Origin: Aureococcus anophagefferens
Taxonomy: Eukaryota > Sar > Pelagophyceae > Pelagomonadales > Pelagomonadaceae
Reading direction: 5' to 3'
Length of the DNA: 36,197 nt
Assembly: GCF_000186865.1 (NCBI RefSeq)
Contig: NW_008705564.1
Location: forward strand, 122,502 to 158,698
Part shown: in pieces, positions 26,771-35,347 of the stretch
Numbering within the stretch: the stretch's first letter is position 1
Layout: every line of letters starts with the position of its first letter
Notes under the pieces: generated by a model
What the model saw: the letters and a program-made list of their open reading frames with translations, nothing else
Database searches by the model: none
Told to the model about the DNA's origin: nothing
Position numbers and translations under genes: made by a program

Positions 26771-28852
26771 CGGGCCCGCGCGCTCCGCGTCGCGGCGGCG
26801 GCGGCGGTCTTTCCGGGCGCGGGCTCGGTCGCCGCGGTCGCGGCCCTCGCGGGAGCCGGCGCGTCGACGAACGGCCGGCGCCGCGGCGCGCCCGAGGCCA
26901 CGTACGGCTCCTTCCTCGGCGACCGCGCGTCGAACCTGGCGGCGTTCGGCATATCGACTCGGGAGGCGGCGGAGCTGGACGCGTCCGCGGGCCTCGTTCT
27001 CGAGGCGACGTCCGCGGCGCTGGGCGACCTCGCTCGCACGCACGTCGGCATCTTTCTCGGCGCCGGCGGCTTTATCATGAGCGCCGCCATCAACACGATG
27101 GGCTCGATACGATCGAGGCCGCCGTCGGTCTACGCCGGGACCGCCGTCGCGCTCTCCGTCGCCTCGGGCCGCGCGTCCTACGCGCTCGGCCTGACGGGGC
27201 CATGCCTGACGCTCGACACGGCGTGCTCGTCGTCTCTTGTTGCTTTGCATGCGGCCTCGTCCGCGCTCCGGAACGACGAGTGCGCGAGGGCCGCCGCGAC
27301 GGGCGTCTGCGTCGTCATCGAGGAAACGACGCGCGCGTTCTCCGCCGCGGGCATGCTCTCCGCGCGCGGCCGGTGCCACACCTTTGACTGGCGCGCCGAC
27401 GGCTACTGCCGCGGCGAGGGCGTCGGCGCCTTTGTCCTCGAGGATGACGCTGGCTCCGTCGCGAGCCGCGGGACCTCGGTGCAGCAGGACGGGGCCTCGG
27501 CGTCCCTCACGGCGCCAAATGGATCCTCGCAGCGGCGTCTCATCGCATCTATCGACGCTCCGCGGACTTGTCTCGAGGCCCACGGCACGGGCACGGCCCT
27601 CGGGGATCCCATCGAGGTCGCTGCGGCCGCCGCCGCGCTCCGCGGCGACGACGCGCGCTGCGCGTCGCTCAAGGCGAACATGGGCCATCTCGAGTCGAGC
27701 GCGGCGGCCGCCGGACTCGCCTGCCTCATCGTTACGCGGCTCGATCTCGGCGTGACGCCGCCGAATACGTAGCTCCGGCGGCTCAACGAGCACCTCGCCG
27801 TGCACGCAAAGGCCTTTCGAATGCCTGTGGACGTCGACGCTTTTCCCGGCGAGCCGTCGTGCCGGCTGAGCTCCTTCGGATTCAGCGGGACGATTGCGCA
27901 CGGCGCCTACGTCCGCGCGGCGGGGCCGCGGCTCATGTCGTCCGCTCCGGCGTCCTCCGCGTTTCGACGCGCGTCCCCGGTCGCCCGAGATCGCGAGGAC
28001 CCGCCGGCGGAGTCGCGCACCGTGATGCCGCGCGATCTGTTCTTCGCGACGATCGCGGAGCACGTCGTCGCCGGCGCCGCGATCTTCCCCGGCGTCGGCT
28101 ACGTCGAAGTCGCGGCGGCCGGAGCGGCCGTCGAAGCGCTCCTGCGCGTGACCTTCCTCCGGCCGCGCGCGCTGACCGGCGGCTTCGAGCTCCGGTGCGC
28201 GCGCGCGGCCGACGGGTCGTTTGACGTGTAGAGCCGCGCCGGCGACGCAATCGTGTCGCACGCCGCGGGCGAGACTTTGGCCCCGGTCGCGCGCGCGCCG
28301 CTTCGACGGAGGACGGTCGTTTGGACGCAGGCGCCCTCGGGCTCCGCGCGCCGTCCTCGGAGCTTCGTCCCCGGGAACCGAGCCGAAAAGCCGCCTCGAC
28401 GCGAGCCTCGACGGCTTCGCCGGCCGGCGACGCCGCGCCGCGAGTCGACGCGCCGCGATCGGCGACCGCCGTACGGCGCGCTCCTGCGCTTCTTCGAGCG
28501 CAAGACAGTGGAAGTACCTCTCCGTCGGAGCGCGGAGCTCGCGGCGCTGGCGTCGCCGACCCGCCCGGCCCCGCGGCCGCGGCCCGCGTCGGTCGCCGTC
28601 GAAGCGCGTCCCGGAAGGTCCCTCGCGCGGACCGTCGTTTCCATCGCGACGTCCCTCCTGGGCACCGTCGTGCCCCGGGACGCGCCGCTCATGTCCGCGG
28701 GCCTCGATTCCCTGCGCGCCGCGGACCTCGCGCGGAGCGTCGGCGCCGCGGTCTCGACGGAGGTCCCCTCGACGCTCGTCTTCGATTACCCGTCGGCGTC
28801 GGCGATCGCAACGGCCTTCGCCGCGGCACCGGACCGAGCGGAAAAGGCGATC
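26771..28852 (+). CDS. PKS segment 10: KS5 - DH4 - ACP6
   Basis: KS5 (about 26.79-27.93 kb) has an N-terminus of its own (AAVFPGAGSVAAVAALAG) joined at 26903 to the block duplicated from KS2; Cys in DTACSSS at 27224, EAHGTGTALGDP, KANMGHLES, SSFGFSGTIAHG. TAG at 27770 is shared with KS2. DH4 (about 28.02-28.3 kb): EHVVAGAAIFPGVGYVEVA with His 28061; TAG at 28229 cuts DGSFDV-stop-SRAG, where the other DHs have Ser (TCG). The linker contains VSHAAGE. ACP6 (about 28.63-28.83 kb): MSAGLDSLRAADL, Ser 28709, STLVFDYPSASAIA. Frame 2 is otherwise unbroken. Confidence 0.83.
26903..27969 (+). repeat. Duplicated KS block, copy B
   Basis: Partner of 15664-16727. The left edge is sharp: sequence upstream of TACGGCTCCTTCCTCGG is unrelated in the two copies. 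On the right, similarity fades after TCCTCCGCGTTTCG. Duplication or gene conversion between KS2 and KS5 is recent relative to the divergence of the other KS domains. Confidence 0.9.
27770..27772 (+). other. In-frame TAG stop 7 (KS5)
   Basis: Same codon and context as the stop at 16531 (PPNT-stop-LRRLNEHL), as expected if the TAG predates the duplication or was carried by conversion. Confidence 0.9.
28229..28231 (+). other. In-frame TAG stop 8 (DH4)
   Basis: DH1, DH2 and DH5 have TCG AGC in this position (EVSSRG, EISSRA, EISSAD); here it is TAG AGC. A single C-to-A change in a Ser codon explains it. Confidence 0.9.
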
Positions 28853-30694
28853 GTGAGTGCGAGTGCGACGCCCCCGCGCGCGCCGGCGGCCCCGAGGCCC
28901 GCGAGACGCCGCCTCCGCCCGCGCGGCGCCGCGTTCGTCCTCCCCGGCGGCGCGTCCGACGCCCGAGCGCTCCGCGCCGTCGTCGCCCGCGCGGCCTGCT
29001 GCGTGGCGGTGGCGCCGCCGTCGCGCGGGGCGCCGGCCTACGGCGCGCTCGTCGCCGCGGCCGCCGTCGACGGCCGCGCGTTCGGCCTCGCGCGCGCGGA
29101 GGCCGCGGCGATGGACGGGCAGCAGGCGCGCGCGCTCGCCGCGGGCGCCGCGGCCCTCGCGGACCACGCGGCCCGGGCCGCGCTCCGCGGCGCGGCCCTG
29201 GGCTTCGTCCTCGGCTGCGACGGCGAGTTCGCGTCCGACGCGGGGGGCCCGGGCGCGGCTCCCGCGTCGCCCTACGCGGCGACGTCGAGGGCGCTGTCCG
29301 TCGCGTCCGGCCGCTGTTCCCACGCCCTGGGCCTCGTCGGGCCCTGCCTCGCCGTCGCGACGGCCTGCTCGTCGGCGCTCGTCGCCGCGCACGTCGCCGC
29401 GGCGCTAGCCGGCGCCGCGGCCGTCGTCGCGGTCGGCGGCGTCGCGGCGGGCGTCACCGCGTCGTTCGCGGCCGCGGGCATGCTCTCGCCCCGGGGCCGC
29501 TGCCACACGTTCGACGGTCGGGCCGACGGCTACGCGCGGGGCGAGGGCGCCCTGGGGACCGTGCTGGCGGCCTACGCGGACGGCGTCGCGGTCGCGGCGT
29601 CCGCCGTGCAGCACGACGGCGCGTCCGCGTCTCTCACGGCGCCCAACGGGTCCTCGCAGCGGCGGCTCATCGCCGCCGTCGCGCCGAGCGACGACGGGGC
29701 GCTCCTCGAGGCCCACGGCACGGGCACGGCGCTCGGCGACCCCGTCGAGGTCGCCGCGGCGGCCGCGGCGCTCGCGGGCGTCGCGTTCGAATCCGCCAAG
29801 GCGAACCTGGGCCACCTCGAGGCCGTCGCCGCGTTCTCGGGCCTCGCGGCGCTCGTCGTCGCCGGGTGCCTCGCCGACGCGGCGCCGAACGCGGCGCTCC
29901 GGCGGCTCAACGCGCACCTGTCGCCGACGCTGCGCGCGCGCGGCCGCGCGATGGTCGCTTTGACGCCGCGGACCTCGGCGGCCGCGCGGGGCCGGCTGAG
30001 CTCCTTCGGCTACAGCGGCACCATCGCCCACGCCGCCTTCGCGCACGACCACGGCACGGCGGCCGCGCGGGCGGGGGCGGGCCCGCGCGCGAGCCTCTAC
30101 CGCGGGGCCGTCGCTCGATCGGCCGCCCGCGTCCGCGCGGGCGTCGCGCGGCGGCGCCGGGCGCCGCCGACGCGGGGGGGGGGCTGGGTCACGATGGTCG
30201 TCGCGGCCTCGACGGCGCGCGGCGGCCGCCGCCGCGTCGTCCGCCGGGCCGCGCGCCGCGCCGCGCCGCGGTTCGGCTGGCGGGACGTCGCGGCTCTCGC
30301 TGCGGGGCTCGTCCTCGCGCGCCGCGCCTCGTGCTTCGACGCGCGCGTCTCGTCGCGCGGCGTCCCGCGGCTCGACGTCGCACCGAGGCACCCGCGCCGC
30401 CTCGAGCTCGCTCGACCGCGGCCCGAGAGACCCGACGCCCCGCGCGCCGCCGCGCCGCGGCGGCCCGCGGCGTCTCGCGGCGCGGTCGCCGCGTGCGCGT
30501 TCGAGCTCCTCGGCACGCGCGTCGCCTCGAGCGCGCCGCTCATGGACGCGGGCGTCGACTCGACCGTCGCGCCCCAGCTCGCGGCGGCGCTCCGGAAAAA
30601 CTTCGACGTCGAAGTCGGCGCGACGCTCGTCTTCGACCACCCGACGCTCGACGCGATCGCCGACCTGCTCGGCGGCGCCGATGCGGCGGCGCCG
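28853..30694 (+). CDS. PKS segment 11: KS6 - ACP7 (no DH)
   Basis: KS6 (about 28.92-30.04 kb): AAFVLPGGASDARAL, MDGQQARAL, Cys at 29366 in VATACSSALV (the usual Asp before TAC is Ala), EAHGTGTALGDP, KANLGHLEAV, SSFGYSGTIAHA. No DH follows. Instead there are about 140 Arg-rich residues including one hydrophobic stretch (DVAALAAGLVLARRA) and a G10 tract at 30174-30183, a possible sequencing hot spot. ACP7 (about 30.48-30.68 kb): MDAGVDSTVAPQL with Ser 30560 and ATLVFDHPTLDAIA. The module would extend without dehydration if active. No stops occur in the segment. Confidence 0.83.
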
Positions 30695-32812
30695 GCGTCG
30701 ACGCGCGTCGCCTCGCCGGAGCCGTCCGCGGCCCCCTTCGCGCTCTTCTCGCGCGCCGCGCTCGTCCCCGGCGGCGCGGCGCTCGCGACCTGCGCGGCGT
30801 CGACGATCCCGCCCGCGCGCTGGGTCGCGGCCCGGCGCGACGCGGCGGCCTACGGCGCGCTCCTCGACGCCTTCGCCCGCGTCGCCTGCGACCGCGGCGC
30901 CTCTGGCGTCTCCCGCGGCGAGGCGCGCGCCATGGACCCCCAGCAGGCGCTCCTCCTCGACGTCGCGACGCGACAACGCCCGCCCGGCGCCGCGGGCGTC
31001 TTCGTCGGCGTCGAGGCCGGCGGCTTTGCCGCCGTCGGCGCCTACGCGACGTCGGGCCACGCCGCGTCCGTCGCGGCGGGCCGCCTGAGCCACGCGCTCG
31101 CGCTCTCCGGGCCGTGCGCGTCCATCGACGCCGCGTGCGCGTCGTCGCTCGTCGCGCTCGTCGTCGCGGCGGCCATGGGCCCGCCCGTCGCCCTCGTCGC
31201 GGGCGTCAAGGCCCTCTCCGAAGCGGCGAGCGCGGCGACGGCGGCCGCGGGCATGACGTCGCCGCGCGGCCGCTGCCACGCGTTCGACGCGCGCGCGGAC
31301 GGCTACGTCCGCGGCGAGGGCTGCGTCGCGCTGCTCGCGCGGCGCGGGGCCGGCACCGCGGCAATACTCGCGGCGGCGTGCCGCCACGACGGCCGGAGCG
31401 CGTCGCTGACGGCGCCCAACGGGTCGTCCCAGCGGCGGCTCCTCGTCGCGGCCGCCGCGCGGGGGGCCCGCGCGACCGCGCTCGAGGCCCACGGCACGGG
31501 CACGGCCCTCGGCGACCCCGTCGAGGTCGCCGCGGCCGCGGCGGTGGTCGTCGGCGCCGCGGCGACGGCCAAGGCGACGCGCGGCCACGGCGAGGCCTCC
31601 GCGGCGGCCGTCGGCCTCGACGCGCTCCTCGGCGCGCTCGGAGCCGGCGCGGCGGCGCGGTGCGCGGCGCTCCGGCGGCTCAACCCGCACCTGCGGGCGA
31701 CGGCCTCGGCGTCCTTCGCCCTCCCGACCGAGGCCATCGTCTCGCCGGGCGCGCGCGGCGCGCGCCTGAGCTCCTTCGGGTTCAGCGGGACCATCGCGCA
31801 CGCGGTCCTCGAAGCGAACGCGGTCGACGAGGCGCGCGCCGCGGCGCCGTCGACGCTGCGGTCCCGCGCGGCGCGCGCGCCGGCCCCGGAGCCGCGCTTC
31901 CTCGCGCGCGGCGCCTTCACGGGACCGGCCGAGGCCGCCGCGCGAGCGCACGTCGTCCGCGGCGCCGCGCTCTTCCCGGGCGTCGGCTACGTCGAGATGG
32001 CCCTCGGGAGCGCCCGCGTCGCGACCGTCCGCTTCCTGCGGCCCTGCTGGCACGCGCGCGTGCTCCGCGTCGTCGGCGACGGCGGGCGCTTCGAGATCTC
32101 GAGCGCGGACGACGGCGGGCGCGTCGTACCGCACGCGTCGGGCGCGTTCCTCCGGGGCGCGCCGCGGCTCCGACCGCCGCCGAAGCGACGCTTCGCGGTC
32201 GCGGTGGCGCGCGGCGATGCCTTCCCGAGCCAGGCTCGAGGGACCTTTGCGCGCGCGGTCGCGCGGCCTCGCCCCCGCGCGGCGCCCAAGTCCGCGGCCC
32301 GCGCGGCGCGGCGGCGGCGCGCGGCGCTCGCCTCCGGACGGACGCGCGAGGAGATCGTGGGAGCCGTCTCGAAGGCGCTACGCTCGCAGATCGGCGGCCT
32401 CGGCGCGCCGCCGCGTTCAAAAGCGACGCCGGCCGCGCTCGCACGACGCCCGACGCCGGCGCTTCGAAAGCCGACGCCTCCCTCGCTCCCGCGGCCGCGC
32501 CGCGCGGCGCCCCACGCGGTCGCCGCGCGTACCCCGACGCAAGCGGGGCAGCCGGCGGCCTCGATCGACGACGCGATCGCCGCCGCGGTCGTCGACTTTT
32601 TGGGCACGGCCTGCGATGCCGACGCGCCCCTTGCGGCCGCGGGCCTCGACTCCGTCGGCGCGGGCGAGTTCGCCGCGGCGCTCGGCGCGGCCCTGCGCAT
32701 GGACCTGCCATCGACGACCCTCTTCGACCATCCCACGGCCGCCGCCGTCGCGAGACTCGCCGCCTCCGCGGCCGCGGCCGCGGCGCCCGGCGCCGGCGCC
32801 GTCGCGGAGGAG
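30695..32812 (+). CDS. PKS segment 12: KS7 - DH5 - ACP8
   Basis: KS7 (about 30.74-31.84 kb): ALVPGGAAL, MDPQQALLLD, active site IDAACASSLVAL (Cys 31136) instead of DTACSS, a variant also met in polyunsaturated fatty acid synthase KS domains; EAHGTGTALGDP; KATRGHGEAS; SSFGFSGTIAHA. DH5 (about 31.92-32.15 kb): AHVVRGAALFPGVGYVEMA (His 31949), FLRPC, FEISSADD, VVPHASG; one hotdog only. The linker 32.16-32.55 kb is basic. ACP8 (about 32.57-32.77 kb): AAAGLDSVGAGEF, Ser 32651, STTLFDHPTAAAVA. Frame intact throughout. Confidence 0.85.
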
Positions 32813-34237
32813 CCTGCTCGGGCGGTCGGATCTGCTCGAGAAGAGACCGCCGACGTCGCGCTCGTCCCGGCGCGGTCCCTCCACCTTCCCGGCTCGTCGT
32901 CGACCGCGTCCGAGCTCCCGCGCCTCTGCGCGACCGCGTCCGTCGCGTGCTCCCGAGCGCCCGCGACGCGCCTGACGTCGACGACGCCCGCGGAGACCTA
33001 CGGCGCCTTCACGGGCCTGATGCCGAGCGCCGCCGCGGCCTTTGGGATCTCCAAGGCCGAGGCCCGGAGCCTCGACCCGCGCGCGGATCTGATACTCCGC
33101 TCCGCGGCCGCGACGCTCCGTCCCGTCGCGAACGCGCCCGTCGGCTTCTTCCTCGGCTGCGGCGCGCTCATGAACGACGCCGTCGGGACCGTCGCACGAG
33201 CTAGGGCGCCGCCGTCGGTCTACGAGGGGACGTCGAACACGCTGTCGGTCGCGTCCGGCCGCGTGTCGTACGCGCTCGGCCTCACGGGGCCCTGCGCGTC
33301 CCTCGACACGGCGTGCTCGTCCTCGCTCGTCGCGGCGCACGCCGCCGTGAGCGCGCTGCGCCTCGGCGAGTGCCCGCGCGCCGTCGCGACGGGCGTCGGA
33401 CTGCTCTCGGCCTCGGCGACGGCCGCGTTCTCCGCGGCGGGGATGCTGTCGGCCCTCGGGCGATGCCACACGCTGGACCGGCGGGCGGACGGCTACTGCC
33501 GCGGCGAGGGCTGCGGATCGTTCCAGGTGACGACAGGAGCCGGGAGCGCGCGCGTCGACGGGATCGCCGTGCAGCAGGACGGCCCGAGCGCGTCGCTCAC
33601 GGCCCCGAACGGGACGTCGCAGCAGCGGCTCCTGGTGGCGATCTCCTGGGCGTCGGCTCGAGCCGTAGCGCTGGAGGCGCACGGCACGGGCACGGCGCTC
33701 GGCGATCCGATCGAGATCGGCGCCGCCGCCCGGGCGCTGCGCGCGACCGGCGGGACCGCGCGGTGCTCTTCGCTCAAGTCGAACGCGGGCCATCTCGAGG
33801 CGGCGGCGGCAGCAGCGGGCCTGGCCGCTCTCGTCACCGTGTCGACCTCCATCGTTCCTCCAAACGCCCAGCTGCGGCGCCTGAACGCGCACGTTGGGTC
33901 GTTGGTCTCCGGAGAGGATTCGCGAGCGGAGCTCCCGATCGAGGCGACGGGGCGACGGGCGTCCGCGGGTCGGCTGAGCTCCTTTGGCTTCAGCGGGACG
34001 ATCGCGCACGGTCTGTACGTGCCTGGCACGGTTGCCCGCGACCTTGTTGGTGCGTTGACCGCCCAGTCTCTCTTTCGTCGAGCATCTCAGATCGCGCGCG
34101 CGGGCGTCTACCAGACGTTTGGCGGCGCGTCGGCTGTGACCGCGGCCCCGGCACAGAAAGCTCTGCGCGGCGCAGCATATGCATACTCGCAGCCAGCACG
34201 AGTATATATCACGTCGCTGTACTTCCGCTCCGCGAGC
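32813..34237 (+). CDS. PKS segment 13: KS8 and the linker to the second hydrolase
   Basis: KS8 (about 32.86-34.02 kb): SLHLPGSSS, FGISKAEARSLDPRADLIL, Cys in DTACSSSLV (33314), EAHGTGTALGDP, KSNAGHLEAA, PPNAQLRRLNAHV (this Gln, CAG, is the position of the TAG in KS2 and KS5), SSFGFSGTIAHG. It is most like KS2 and KS5 among the set (MNDAVGTVARARAPPSVYEG against the same region there). As with KS2 it is followed by an FSH hydrolase. The linker 34.02-34.24 kb is less GC-rich, carries TATATAT at 34203-34209, and may be a promoter rather than coding. Confidence 0.85.
34203..34209 (+). promoter_or_regulatory. Possible TATA box before the second FSH hydrolase
   Basis: TATATAT stands out in this GC-rich DNA, 29 bases before the in-frame ATG at 34238. 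If it works as a promoter, the hydrolase is a separate gene and the PKS would end in the preceding linker; but no in-frame stop separates KS8 from the hydrolase. Confidence 0.3.
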
Positions 34238-35347
34238 ATGGGTCTCGCAACCTCACCAAGCATGGCGACTCCCGTAGTACTCAGCCTGGCCAAGACCCGG
34301 ACTCGTCCGCGGGCGAAGACAGTCTCGAGGATGCGACTCGCGTTCTTCCACGGCATGGACACGTACGCCGAGTTCCAGGTCGGCTCGCTGGCCTACCAGG
34401 TCTGGACGACGGCGCCTTTCGATTGGGTCACCGCGAGCGCGCCGCACCGAGGGGCGGACTTCTCGACCGGGGCCGGCGGCGGGTTTCTTCGGAAGAAATT
34501 CGGGTACGAGCCCCGCAAGTCCCGGTCTTGGCGCCTCCTCACTCAGTACTCGCTGAATAGCTCGAGTCAAGCGTCGATGTTCGCTCGCATCCGCGAAGCT
34601 ACGGACCAGAAGGAGGACACGTACGGCACGAGCGACGGCTGGTCCGCGTCGGTGGCCTCGGTCAGGAGATTCGCGAACGAGCAAGCGCCGCTGGAGGGCT
34701 TCGCCGGTATAAGCGAGGGCGCTACCGTCGGCGCCGTGCTCCTCGCCGAGCATCTGCGTGGCATCATGGACTTTGGAGCTGGATTCGAGGGAAGGAGCTT
34801 GGTCGGCGTCTGCGCGCTCACGTCCCCCGCTCACGCGCGAATGTACGAGGACTCGATTGCCGCTTCGACGCTGCAGCTCGTCGGCAGCGCCGACACGTTG
34901 GACGTGCAGCACATGGGAGGCCGGACGGCCGCAATGTTTGGGCACGGAGCGAGCGTCGTGTCGTTCTCCGGCGGGCACAAGCTCCCGAGACTCGCGCCGC
35001 GCCTACGAGACTCGTTTGTCTACTTGACGTCCAGCGTCTCCCGCACGAGAATGCGAACGTCGACCATCATGGCCAGTGTGTGTCGCTCTCAGCGGCCCCG
35101 AGCCTCGTCGACGCTTGTGCCGCGCCGCGAGGCGGCGACCGCTCGTCCCGTGGATTGTCGTTACTGGCCGCGGCCCCGGTCTTCACGCGCCGAGTGGGCG
35201 AGCCAGCAGGCGCTTTGCCTGTTTGACGCCTCGGTTGACGATGTTCGCTTCATTCACAGCATCTCGGCTGCCCGCGCTCTCATTCTGCGCGGCGGCGATC
35301 TGAAAGACGCCTCCGATGCGACGCTTCCGATCCTGGCCATTCTCTAG
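34238..35347 (+). CDS. PKS segment 14: FSH1-type serine hydrolase, copy 2, and start of domain X copy 2
   Basis: From Met 34238 (or Met 34331): MRLAFFHGMDTYAEFQ, SAPHRGADFS, KSRSWRLLTQYSL, nucleophile elbow GISEGA (Ser 34712), LVGSADTLDVQHMGG, GGHKLPR (His 34976). Full family length with an apparently intact Ser-Asp-His triad. The N-terminal 30 residues from 34238 (MGLATSPSMATPVVLSLAKT) are basic and Ser/Thr-rich, like a transit peptide. Codon use is clearly less GC-biased than in the KS domains. After the hydrolase the frame goes on into a region aligning with domain X of segment 5 and meets TAG at 35345 where copy 1 has Ser (VEIVSRRGPSFGDW against LAIL-stop-RGCTCFGDW). Confidence 0.8.
   Translation: MGLATSPSMATPVVLSLAKTRTRPRAKTVSRMRLAFFHGMDTYAEFQVGSLAYQVWTTAPFDWVTASAPHRGADFSTGAGGGFLRKKFGYEPRKSRSWRLLTQYSLNSSSQASMFARIREATDQKEDTYGTSDGWSASVASVRRFANEQAPLEGFAGISEGATVGAVLLAEHLRGIMDFGAGFEGRSLVGVCALTSPAHARMYEDSIAASTLQLVGSADTLDVQHMGGRTAAMFGHGASVVSFSGGHKLPRLAPRLRDSFVYLTSSVSRTRMRTSTIMASVCRSQRPRASSTLVPRREAATARPVDCRYWPRPRSSRAEWASQQALCLFDASVDDVRFIHSISAARALILRGGDLKDASDATLPILAIL
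35345..35347 (+). other. In-frame TAG stop 9 (domain X copy 2)
   Basis: Aligned to Ser (AGT) of domain X copy 1. The frame continues with recognisable X sequence (FGDWSVG), so the homology passes through the stop. Confidence 0.7.

Noticed and set aside
26020..27387. Continuation of frame 1 after the frame change, apparently one 3600-codon protein
   Set aside because: Beyond about 25.9 kb frame 1 is Arg-rich and carries no domains, while frame 2 has ACP5 and KS5. The long frame is an accident of composition.
25481..29392. A very long minus-strand open frame (about 1300 codons) opposite the PKS
   Set aside because: Arg/Glu/Gly-rich translation with no motif; it is the mirror of conserved KS, DH and ACP coding and results from very high GC. 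Similar mirrors at 6139-8196, 12487-14706, 17734-20421 and 20680-23313 were dropped for the same reason.
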